DNA of 64,000 nt from Halonotius pteroides (GTDB taxonomy: Archaea > Halobacteriota > Halobacteria > Halobacteriales > Haloferacaceae), in contig NZ_QMDW01000008.1 in NCBI RefSeq assembly GCF_003605635.1, positions 62,001 to 126,000 of the forward strand, in the 5' to 3' direction. The notes under the pieces were generated by a model, which searched no databases, was not told the origin of the DNA, and saw only the letters and a program-made list of their open reading frames with translations. The position numbers were made by a program, and so were the translations under genes. Shown in pieces: positions 1-9,410 of the stretch (the first letter of the stretch is position 1; each line of letters starts with the position of its first letter).

Positions 1-563
1 AGAACGGCCCCGATCGCAGCAACGATCGCCGTTCGCGTGCTGGCCACAGCGATCGAGGCCACGAGCACGACAGCCACAACGGCGTTGCCAAACAGCAGCG
101 TCACCACCAGAAACCGGGCAAAGAGGATCGGCGAGTCGACGCCGGAATGTGTCGCAAACACGCCGGTGTCGGGGGCAGCGGCGACGGCGACGACGAGCCC
201 AACCACAAAGAGGGCACCACCAACAATCGCTGACAGGACAGCCGCACGACCGAGATAGACCGCCCCAACGTAGGCAGACGGCGAGACGGCGTAGGTGTTC
301 AACATCGCCACCTCGCCACGGCCGAGATCCGAGGGGATCGCCCGATAGCCGATGGCAACCGCGACAGCTGGGACAAGCACCTCCAGTGGCAACAGTAAGT
401 CGACGACAGTTGGGATGTACCCCGTTGCGGCCCCGCCGCCGCTAACTGTCAGCCCGAGCAGGGTTCCGGCAACCACAATCCCAAGCAGGTAGTAGCCCCG
501 CGTTCGGGCAGCCGTGCGGAGTTCCCGCCGGATCAACGTAGAGATGATCGCCAGAGAGCTCAT
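1..563 (-). CDS. nosY: NosY-type ABC transporter permease, partial (C-terminus outside window)
   Basis: About 187 residues are visible, running off the left edge with no stop. After a short basic N-terminus (RRELRTAARTRGYYLLG) come repeated hydrophobic segments near residues 22-40, 53-70, 108-130 and 150-187, the pattern of the NosY/ABC-2 permease family. The start codon overlaps the stop of the upstream ATPase gene (ATGA at 560-563), so the two are translationally coupled. NosY normally pairs with NosF ATPase and periplasmic NosD in copper-site maturation. The call rests on the operon order nosD-nosF-nosY and the topology. A generic ABC-2 permease is the alternative, but the NosD partner makes NosY more likely. 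Confidence 0.8.
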   Translation of the reverse strand, partial: MSSLAIISTLIRRELRTAARTRGYYLLGIVVAGTLLGLTVSGGGAATGYIPTVVDLLLPLEVLVPAVAVAIGYRAIPSDLGRGEVAMLNTYAVSPSAYVGAVYLGRAAVLSAIVGGALFVVGLVVAVAAAPDTGVFATHSGVDSPILFARFLVVTLLFGNAVVAVVLVASIAVASTRTAIVAAIGAV

Positions 564-1414
564 CGGTCGCCTCCCGAGTCGGTGGGCCCACCGGACACCG
601 CCGTGTCCTGATCGGTAGGCTTGTCGCCGCGACGAGGGGCTCCCACGGTCGTCGCCGAACCGTCGCCGGCTGCCGGATCGATGGCAGCGTCGTACACCGC
701 CCAGAGGTCGGCGGCGTCGTACCGCCCGATCAGGTCTGTGGGTGCTCCGGCCGCGGCCACACCGCCTGATTCGAGGATGACGACGTGGTCGGCGTACATC
801 TCGACCAGCGACAGCGTATGGGAGGCGACGACGACCGCCATCCCGTCGGCGGCCCGCCGGGTGAGACTCTCGAAGACTTGCTGAGCCATGCTTGGGTCGA
901 GGCCGCTTGCGGGCTCATCACAACAGACGACCGGTGGGGTGCCAAGAACAGCCTGTCCGACCGCGAGCAGTCGGCGCATCCCGCCCGAGAGCGCGGACAC
1001 CCGCCGGTTGCGAGCCTCGTAGAGATTGACCTCACACAGGAGTTCCTCCGTGTCGACGGCGGCGTCAACCAGCGACGCGTAGAAATCGACGGTTTCGCTG
1101 ACGGTGAACTGCGGCCGAAACGCCGGCTCCTGTGGCAGATACCCCATCGGTCGATCCACGTCTGGGCCGGTGTACGTCACCGTGCCAGCCGTGGGGTCGA
1201 CATGGCCCAACAGCGTCTTCAACAACGTTGTCTTGCCGATCCCGTTGGGGCCGATCACGGCGGTCATCGCGCCAGCGGCGATATCGAGGTCAACGTCGTC
1301 GAAGATGGGTCGGTCACCGTATGCTTTCGTGAGCCCGGTCGTTGTGACGACTGCTGTGGCTCCGTCACCGGTGGCGTGATGCTGCTGTGAGTCGGTGCTG
1401 TCAAAGTTGGTCAT
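560..1414 (-). CDS. nosF: NosF-type ABC transporter ATP-binding protein
   Basis: A cytoplasmic ABC ATPase of 284 residues from the ATG at 1414. Walker A GPNGIGKTT lies at residues 55-63, the signature ALSGGMRR at about 141-148, Walker B VVCCDEPASGLD at 162-173 and the switch His near 199. The reading frame is open further upstream into the nosD 3' region, but the conserved domain begins only about 25 residues after 1414 and a longer start would overlap nosD. It sits between nosD (70 nt gap) and nosY (4 nt overlap). NosF energises NosY/NosD for copper-centre assembly in the family. The last 45 residues are polar and low-complexity. Confidence 0.88.
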   Translation of the reverse strand: MTNFDSTDSQQHHATGDGATAVVTTTGLTKAYGDRPIFDDVDLDIAAGAMTAVIGPNGIGKTTLLKTLLGHVDPTAGTVTYTGPDVDRPMGYLPQEPAFRPQFTVSETVDFYASLVDAAVDTEELLCEVNLYEARNRRVSALSGGMRRLLAVGQAVLGTPPVVCCDEPASGLDPSMAQQVFESLTRRAADGMAVVVASHTLSLVEMYADHVVILESGGVAAAGAPTDLIGRYDAADLWAVYDAAIDPAAGDGSATTVGAPRRGDKPTDQDTAVSGGPTDSGGDR

Positions 1415-1484
1415 AGGAGAGGAGAGTGCGCGTGCCGCGTGCGATCTTTGCGCGTGCCGTTGCCATCGCTGCTGTGGAGTGGGG

Positions 1485-3419
1485 TCATCGGTCAGGTGGT
1501 GACGGTGTTGCGGGGACGCCGGCAAGCCCGTCGGTGTGGAGCGTCTCCGTTGTCTCAACAAGATCTTGATTCTGTGAGGCCTCAACTGGATCAGGATCGA
1601 GGATGCTCCCGGATCGAAGTCCGGGCGAGGCACCGGTGAGTTCGCGGAGCCCCTGATACACCGGCGAGGCGGCGACCGTCCGGCGGGCCATCGAGCGGTG
1701 TCGCTGGCCGTCAACCGGGTCGGTTGGCATGTATGCTCGCTCGGCTGTTCGGCCACTCGGCGTCGCCAGCGCGTCCTCCCAGTGGTTGCCGCGCCAGACC
1801 CGCAACGGGCCGGCACTCGCACCGGCATGGCGGTCGTTGGCGATGAAATCGTTGCCGGTCACCTTGCTTGTCGCCACAACCGAGCCGGTTCGCATTCCCT
1901 GATTGTTGTGTCGGACGACGTTGTGCTCGTACAGCGAATTGATCGCCGTCGTCGTGATCCCGATCCGGCTGTCGGTGACGCCGTTGTGGGCGATGTAGGC
2001 GTTCGAGCCGCTGGTCGAGATTCCGGTCGCTGTGTTGCGAACCAGGTTGCCGACGATCGCGGTGCGGGTCGGATCGGTCATCACCGTGATCCCGCCGTAC
2101 TCCTGGCCGGCCATGCGGTTGTTAGCGACCAGCGTCTCGGAGCTATACATCAGGTGGACGCCGTAGCGGTTCTCCCGAAAGGTGTTGTTACGGATGACCG
2201 TGCCGTCAGAGCGGTGGAGATAGACGCCATCCCGGCCGTCAGTAACTGCCGAATCCTCGATGACAGTCGGTGAGTACATGGCGATAACGCCCATGAAGCC
2301 GTCATGCCAATCTTCGGGGCCGGCCACCGAGAGGTTCGTCACGACCCCGCCGGGGCTGCGCCGCAACAACACGCCGTTTGCGGGCGTGTGTGGCACGGTC
2401 ACGTCGGCGATGAGCGTGTCGTTTGCCCCGGTTGCCTTGATCGCCGCATCGCCGTGGCCGTAGCCGAGTTCGATATTCGCATCCCACGTGTCGCCAGCCA
2501 CAGCGTCGGGGTTGCGGGTTTGGTTGCCAACGCCGGTGACAGTCACCCCCTGGATCGCCACTCTGTCAGCGGTGACACTGATCACGCTGCCCTCACCGTC
2601 GCCGGCGATCGTCGCGCCCGGCCCGCGAAGCGTGATCGGGTGGTCGATCTCGATAGACCCCGGATACTGCCCGGGGGCGACGGCGACTGTTGTCCCGTTT
2701 GGCGCGTCGTCGATGGCAGTCTGGAGATCATCGTCCGACCCGACGATGACTGATCGCTCACGATCAAGGAGTTCGGTTCTGTTAGCGACCCACGCGTCAG
2801 CGTCGGCCCGCTGCTCTGAGACGCGGTCACGGACGACCGCGCCGTCGTCGGCCTCAAAGGACTGCTCGCTGAGGGTTGTCCATGAGACGACTCGCCCACC
2901 GGTGTCGTCGGCGAATGCGGTGGCGTCATCGCGGTCGCTAAACGGAACGATCGCCTCGCCGACCGGCGTCGTCGCGCCGCTGTCGACGACGAAAACGGCG
3001 TCGCTGGCGGCCGTCCAGGCGGGGTATCGCTCGGTGTCGATCCGGCCGTCGTCGCCGACGCTGGGTGTCGTACTGCTGTAGTCGGTGACGTAGGTCACAA
3101 GCGGGTGGCCGTACTGCTGGCGGGTCGCCGGCTCGGTGATCGCCGCCAGCGCGGTCGGCAACCCGTAGTAGCCGATGACATACTGGTACTGGGAGTAAAA
3201 CACCTGGACGCGGGGGATTGCCGCGGTGTCGTCGGCAGCGACCTCCTCGGCGGAGGCGACCCCGATCGCGCGGGTGTCCTCGAAGGGTACCGGCTCCGGG
3301 GCCGCCGAATCGACAGGGATCCCGAACAACGCGGCCGGAATGACGACCACAAGCACGAACAGCATGAGTCCGACCTGCCACCGTCGGGGGAGCCGCCAGT
3401 CCATACCCCGATTCATCAC
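1485..3419 (-). CDS. nosD: NosD copper-insertion protein with fused N-terminal NosL-like domain
   Basis: 644 residues. A signal or anchor segment lies at about residues 15-35 (VGLMLFVLVVVIPAALFG). Residues about 60-200 look like a NosL domain: the YVTDYSSTTPS stretch, DAVFVVDSG and PFSDRDDATAFADDTGG match the same blocks in the separate NosL lipoprotein at 12092-12712. Residues about 230-560 form a parallel beta-helix (CASH/NosD repeats such as VIRNNTFRENRYGVHLMYSS). I see no cysteine in the protein, so the fused NosL domain lacks the usual Cys ligands. NosD acts outside the membrane with NosF/NosY to deliver copper, classically to N2O reductase; no nosZ lies upstream here. An alternative start is the ATG at 3404. 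Confidence 0.88.
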   Translation of the reverse strand: MMNRGMDWRLPRRWQVGLMLFVLVVVIPAALFGIPVDSAAPEPVPFEDTRAIGVASAEEVAADDTAAIPRVQVFYSQYQYVIGYYGLPTALAAITEPATRQQYGHPLVTYVTDYSSTTPSVGDDGRIDTERYPAWTAASDAVFVVDSGATTPVGEAIVPFSDRDDATAFADDTGGRVVSWTTLSEQSFEADDGAVVRDRVSEQRADADAWVANRTELLDRERSVIVGSDDDLQTAIDDAPNGTTVAVAPGQYPGSIEIDHPITLRGPGATIAGDGEGSVISVTADRVAIQGVTVTGVGNQTRNPDAVAGDTWDANIELGYGHGDAAIKATGANDTLIADVTVPHTPANGVLLRRSPGGVVTNLSVAGPEDWHDGFMGVIAMYSPTVIEDSAVTDGRDGVYLHRSDGTVIRNNTFRENRYGVHLMYSSETLVANNRMAGQEYGGITVMTDPTRTAIVGNLVRNTATGISTSGSNAYIAHNGVTDSRIGITTTAINSLYEHNVVRHNNQGMRTGSVVATSKVTGNDFIANDRHAGASAGPLRVWRGNHWEDALATPSGRTAERAYMPTDPVDGQRHRSMARRTVAASPVYQGLRELTGASPGLRSGSILDPDPVEASQNQDLVETTETLHTDGLAGVPATPSPPDR

Positions 3420-3833
3420 CTCGCGGACTTAGCCCGTGTGGTACGCGATCCGAAGGGCGACCGGGATCCGATTGAGGAACGGTCACAGCCACAGGCGTGA
3501 CAGGTCGGATCCGGCTTCTTGGTCGGTTCGACAGCCGGTTAACAGTGAGAACACCAGCGAAGCGATTTGTCCTGATTGGGTGTGTCGTGGGGCATGGTGG
3601 CGTGGTAAATCGCGGTCGACTTTATGATCGGGAGATGTGAAGCGTGTTACTCAGTTTCGTGACCGCGTGTTTTGACACCTGTTCGATTGGGTATCATCTT
3701 CTTGCTGTATGCAAGGCTGGAGGCGCGTCTTTTACACGAACAACTTTTTGAATTTTATACGTCAAATACGTTATCATAGTAAAATTAGACTCCGCTGTGC
3801 AAGAAATATACTATATCCGCGTACAGTTGGAGT
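3420..3833. other. Intergenic region upstream of nosD, no gene assigned
   Basis: This stretch separates the divergent nosD start from the IS-interrupted gene. Short open frames exist, but none has a recognisable domain. Base composition falls toward AT from about 3650. No convincing TATA box was found for nosD close to 3419. Confidence 0.5.
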
Positions 3834-3959
3834 ATGATACGGTGGTTTCAATCCAAGAAGTTTGCCGTGCAACTCATTATTCTCGCAGTGGTCTTCGATC
3901 CCCTTGGATTCGCTAGCGGCTACGTACTCGCCCCCTCGTTTGATGTTGCTCCGCTTTAC
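3834..3959 (+). pseudogene. 5' part of small membrane-protein gene split by the IS200/IS605 element
   Basis: The ATG at 3834 opens 42 codons containing one hydrophobic segment (AVQLIILAVVFDPLGFASG) and ending in Tyr (TAC, 3957-3959) exactly at the inferred left junction. The frame then runs into transposon DNA. Joining position 3959 to 5795 continues the frame for 53 more codons to a TAG at 5954-5956, giving a 95-residue product. I do not recognise the family. The rejoined frame is the best support for the element boundaries, although a one-in-three chance frame match cannot be ruled out from one sequence. Confidence 0.55.
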
Positions 3960-3964
3960 GGAAG

Positions 3965-4037
<73 letters not shown>

Positions 4038-4091
4038 CAGACGGGGTTCCAACGCAATCTTTAATCCGTCTGGCCGTGATAGTATGCATAG

Positions 4092-5956
<1,865 letters not shown>

Positions 5957-5960
5957 GTGA

Positions 5961-8387
5961 TCAATCCAGCGGGCGGAGCGTCGAGTTCACCACGACCAAC
6001 AGACTGCTCGTTCCCATTGCCACCGCGGCCAACAGTGGATTCAGCAGGCCGGCGACCGCAAGCGGGATCGCCACCGCATTGTAACAGAGTGCCCAGCCGA
6101 GATTCTGGGTGATGCGGCTATTTGTCTTCTTGATGATTGTTAGCAGCGAGGGCACCGCCTCAAGGGTGCCATCGGCGACGACCACGTCGCCGGCGTCGGT
6201 TGCGAGTTTCGTCCCCGTCGCCAACGCGATTCCGAGATCTGCCGTCGCCAACGCCGGGGCGTCGTTGCTCCCGTCGCCGATCATCGCCACCCGACCCTTT
6301 GACTGGAGCTCCCGCACCGTCGCCGCCTTCGCCTCCGGCGGCACACCGGCGAACACGTGGTCGACAGCCGGATGCTCGCCGAACCTCTGGGTTGCGGCCT
6401 CGTTGTCACCGGAGAGAACAACGATCTCGCGGTCGTCGGCCGCAAGCTCGCTGACGACGCCCTCCCAGTCGGCTTTCGGCTCATCGCCGACAGCGATCAC
6501 CCCCTGGATCATCTCGTCCCAGCCGACGACGACAGCGACCGCGCCGCTTTCGGCGATGCGGTCGGCGGCCGCCAGATACTCCGCGGGGTCGTTCCACTCT
6601 CCCTCGCCGAACAGTGATCGATGGCCAACGAGTGTGTCCGCACCGTCGACCTCGCCGCGGACGCCACGCTCTAAGGTGTCGACCGTCTCGATCGAGGCGT
6701 CGGTGTCGGCCCAGCCGGCGGTCGCCACACCGCCATCAGTCGCCGTCGACGGCGGCTCCTCATCCGTTGGCTGGCTTGCTGCCGACACATCGGGGGCGGC
6801 TGCCGCGACGATCGCATCGGCGACCGGATGAGCGGCTGCGCGTTCGAGGGTGGCAGCCGCCGACAGGACGGTCTCGGGGTCGTCGGCGACCGTCTCGGTG
6901 ACTTCCATCTCGCCGGTCGTCAGCGTGCCCGTTTTATCCAGGGCGATCACATCGAGATCGATCGGCCGCTCAAAAACGGTGTCACTGGCAACGACCAACC
7001 CGTGGTCGGCAGCTGTCTGAATCCCGCGGGCAACCGCCAACGGCGTCGCCAACCCGAGCGCACAGGGACAGGAGACGATGATCACGGTCAGCCCGGTGAG
7101 CAGCGCGGCCGTCGGCGGCGTGCCGATTGCGATCAGGCCACTCGTGGCGACCGCACCGATCGTCAACACGAGTGGAACGAAGATCGTCGCCAACTTGTCG
7201 GCGAATCGCTGGACACCCGGGGAACTGCTTTGGATATCCCAGAGGAGTTCGACGAGCCGATCCAGCGTGCTGTCGGCGTCATCGCCGGCCTCGATCGTCA
7301 GCGGCTGATCGGTGACGACGGTGCCGCCGCGGACAAAGTCGCCGGCGCGTTTCGTGCGGGGCAACGACTCACCGGTCACCAGTGCCTCATCGACGGCGGC
7401 GACACCGTCGACGACCGTGCCGTCAACCGGGATCCGATCACCCGGTCGAACAAGGAGCTTGTCGCCTGGTTGCACCTCGGCAACAGGAACAGTCGTGCCA
7501 TCCGGCCGCCGAGCTTCGTCGACCTGAATCGCCGTCAGCTCCGAGAGCAGATCCGACGCCCGGCGTTTGATCCGGGTCTCGTAGTAGTTGCCGAAGGTGA
7601 CAACCAGGATGATGGCGACGGTGACATCGAAATAGAGGTCGGTACGGCCCAAGCCCAAAGCCAGCGTGCTGTACCCGTAGGAGCCCACGGCGGCGACAGC
7701 GATCAAGAGATCCATGTTCGGCTCGCCGGCCTTGAGGCTGACATACGCCCCCCGGAGGATCGGATACCCGGTGTAAAACAACACAAGCGACGCCAACAGC
7801 CACAGCTGGGTGAACAGATACAGCCCATCAAACCCGCTGAGATCGATCAGCGGCTCAAAGCCGAAGTACTTGGGATAGATGAACAACACGTACCACATCA
7901 TCGTCATCATTCCGAAGAACCCGCCACCGATGAGGAACTTGGCGACGGCGACATCGCCGGCCATCGCGGTGTCGTCGCTCAGGGCGCGTTCGGTGGCGTC
8001 GTAGCCGTAGCCCGAAACCAACGCCGGCAGCCGGTCGCCGTCGATGGCGTCGGGATCGTAGTGGAGTTTCAGCGTGTCCGTCGCGTAGCTCGCACTTGCC
8101 GCACCGACGCCGTCATTCTCGACGGCGGTTGATTCGAGAAACGCCTCACAGGTAGCACAGTGCATGCCATCGACATGGAGATACTGCTCGTCGTACTCGT
8201 CCGGGAGGTCGTCAGGATCGGTGTCGGGGTGGAGTTCATCGCGTGCGTCTTCGGGGCTTGTCGCTTCGAGAGAGCCGACCGAGCGCGCAACTTCCAGACA
8301 GCCGTGACAACAGAACTCACCGTCGACAGCCTCGTCGGTGATCGGCGGATCTGGCGTCGGCAGCTCACAGAGCGAACAGGTGTTCAT
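5961..8387 (-). CDS. Copper-translocating P1B-type ATPase (CopA/CcoI-like)
   Basis: 808 residues. A Cys-rich N-terminal module (CSLC at 4-7, FCCHGC at 25-30) precedes a heavy-metal-associated domain with GMHCATC at 74-80; this arrangement resembles FixI/CcoI ATPases that supply copper to haem-copper oxidases. Membrane segments follow, with the copper motif SCPCALG, phosphorylation site DKTGTLTTGE, nucleotide-domain HP (AAHPVADAIV) and hinge GDGSNDAPAL. It would move Cu(I) across the membrane. It lies downstream of a small membrane-protein gene and divergent from the oxidase operon, so a role in oxidase maturation is likely by context. Detoxifying CopA is the alternative. Confidence 0.92.
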   Translation of the reverse strand: MNTCSLCELPTPDPPITDEAVDGEFCCHGCLEVARSVGSLEATSPEDARDELHPDTDPDDLPDEYDEQYLHVDGMHCATCEAFLESTAVENDGVGAASASYATDTLKLHYDPDAIDGDRLPALVSGYGYDATERALSDDTAMAGDVAVAKFLIGGGFFGMMTMMWYVLFIYPKYFGFEPLIDLSGFDGLYLFTQLWLLASLVLFYTGYPILRGAYVSLKAGEPNMDLLIAVAAVGSYGYSTLALGLGRTDLYFDVTVAIILVVTFGNYYETRIKRRASDLLSELTAIQVDEARRPDGTTVPVAEVQPGDKLLVRPGDRIPVDGTVVDGVAAVDEALVTGESLPRTKRAGDFVRGGTVVTDQPLTIEAGDDADSTLDRLVELLWDIQSSSPGVQRFADKLATIFVPLVLTIGAVATSGLIAIGTPPTAALLTGLTVIIVSCPCALGLATPLAVARGIQTAADHGLVVASDTVFERPIDLDVIALDKTGTLTTGEMEVTETVADDPETVLSAAATLERAAAHPVADAIVAAAAPDVSAASQPTDEEPPSTATDGGVATAGWADTDASIETVDTLERGVRGEVDGADTLVGHRSLFGEGEWNDPAEYLAAADRIAESGAVAVVVGWDEMIQGVIAVGDEPKADWEGVVSELAADDREIVVLSGDNEAATQRFGEHPAVDHVFAGVPPEAKAATVRELQSKGRVAMIGDGSNDAPALATADLGIALATGTKLATDAGDVVVADGTLEAVPSLLTIIKKTNSRITQNLGWALCYNAVAIPLAVAGLLNPLLAAVAMGTSSLLVVVNSTLRPLD

Positions 8388-8455
8388 GCGGTGGTGTGGC
8401 GGTTGCCGTTCGATGACGACCGACGCCGGCGGTCAGCCGCGGACGACAACGGCCG

Positions 8456-8641
8456 TTATGCGTGGTCGTGGCCGTGTTGTCCATCGCCGGACAGCGGCCC
8501 AAAGGCGATAAACAGCGCGGCGGCGATGATCGCAACGTTGAGAAGCGAGATGACAGCAATCTGCTCTTTGACAACCGCATAGTATCCCATCGCCGGCAGC
8601 GCGGTGAGCGCGACCAGTGTACCAGCCCGTGGTGAAACCAT
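8456..8641 (-). CDS. Small membrane protein with His-rich tail, upstream of the copper ATPase
   Basis: 61 residues from the ATG at 8641. Two hydrophobic segments (TLVALTALPAMGYYAVV and VISLLNVAIIAAALFIAFG) end in GDGQHGHDHA, a short His/Asp tail that could bind metal. It is the first gene of a minus-strand pair with the ATPase (68 nt gap) and faces the oxidase operon across a short divergent promoter region. I assign no function; its position suggests an oxidase or copper accessory peptide. Confidence 0.7.
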   Translation of the reverse strand: MVSPRAGTLVALTALPAMGYYAVVKEQIAVISLLNVAIIAAALFIAFGPLSGDGQHGHDHA

Positions 8642-8710
8642 GTTGCCCGCAGTTTTGTTTCATCAGTGTTAATTCTTTGTGGCTGTTCCCACTCAGTGAG
8701 CGACACCCAC

Positions 8711-8720
8711 TACGTTTATT
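8711..8720 (+). promoter_or_regulatory. Probable TATA box of the oxidase operon
   Basis: TACGTTTATT ends 28 nt before the ATG at 8748 and only 10 nt before the ATG at 8730. Typical archaeal TATA-to-start spacing with near-leaderless mRNA favours 8748. Confidence 0.5.
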
Positions 8721-8747
8721 GGTTGAATTATGCAAGACGGGCGTGAT

Positions 8748-8906
8748 ATGGAAGAGGAGCAAACAGTTCGCGAACTCAGCCACGACGAGTTTGATCCAAA
8801 CGGAACGCTAGCCCTCATTGCGGTGTATTTCGTGATCCTACTCGCGATGTGGGTCTTTATGTACTTCGTCGAGTTCCTCGGCAACGAACTAACGGTTGTG
8901 GGATAG
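8748..8906 (+). CDS. cbaD: Small subunit of the ba3-type terminal oxidase (CbaD-like)
   Basis: 52 residues with a charged N-terminus (MEEEQTVRELSHDEFDPNGT) and one membrane helix (LALIAVYFVILLAMWVFMYFV). An in-frame ATG at 8730 would add six residues, but the TATA box spacing favours 8748. The stop abuts the subunit II start at 8907 with no gap. Single-helix small subunits precede subunit II in haloarchaeal ba3-type operons (CbaDBA order). Identification is by position and topology. Confidence 0.75.
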   Translation: MEEEQTVRELSHDEFDPNGTLALIAVYFVILLAMWVFMYFVEFLGNELTVVG

Positions 8907-9410
8907 ATGAACATTCACAGCTACGAAAAGATCTGGCTTGTCGTCGCGATTCTACTGATCGTCGGCTTCATCAGTACGGTCACGTACGGCGCGACGGCCG
9001 TCGGGATTGATATGGTCGACGATGAGGGTGGCACAGTCAATGCAAGCGCGCTCGATGAGGATCCACGGTTTAGCGAGCCACGGGTCGAACAGGTTGGTGA
9101 CAACGAGTACGAGGCGTATGTCATCGCCCAGCAGTATATCTTCAACCCTGATCCGATCAGGGTGCCGGCCAACAGCACGGTGACGTTCTTTATTACCTCG
9201 CCGGACGTGATCCACGGCTTCGAGATCGTCGGCACAAACGCCAACACGATGGTCATTCCCGGGCAGGTCGCAAAGATCACGGTCAACTTCAATGACCCCG
9301 GGGAGTACGGCATCGTCTGTCACGAGTACTGTGGGAGCGGCCACCACACGATGGAAGGCTCCGTTGTGGTACAACCCGAGGATGAGTTTGAACCCGGAGG
9401 TGACGAATAA
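8907..9410 (+). CDS. cbaB: Haem-copper oxidase subunit II with CuA site (CbaB)
   Basis: 167 residues. One N-terminal membrane anchor (about 9-30) and an extracytoplasmic cupredoxin domain. The CuA ligands are visible: His103 (VIHGFEIV), Cys138, Cys142, His146 and Met149 in CHEYCGSGHHTM, with Glu140 as backbone ligand. It receives electrons from a blue copper protein or cytochrome and passes them to subunit I. The short length with a single anchor is typical of ba3/B-type oxidases. The TAA stop overlaps the next ATG by one base (9410). Its CuA site needs copper delivery, relevant to the Sco1, NosL and NosDFY genes nearby. Confidence 0.93.
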   Translation: MNIHSYEKIWLVVAILLIVGFISTVTYGATAVGIDMVDDEGGTVNASALDEDPRFSEPRVEQVGDNEYEAYVIAQQYIFNPDPIRVPANSTVTFFITSPDVIHGFEIVGTNANTMVIPGQVAKITVNFNDPGEYGIVCHEYCGSGHHTMEGSVVVQPEDEFEPGGDE

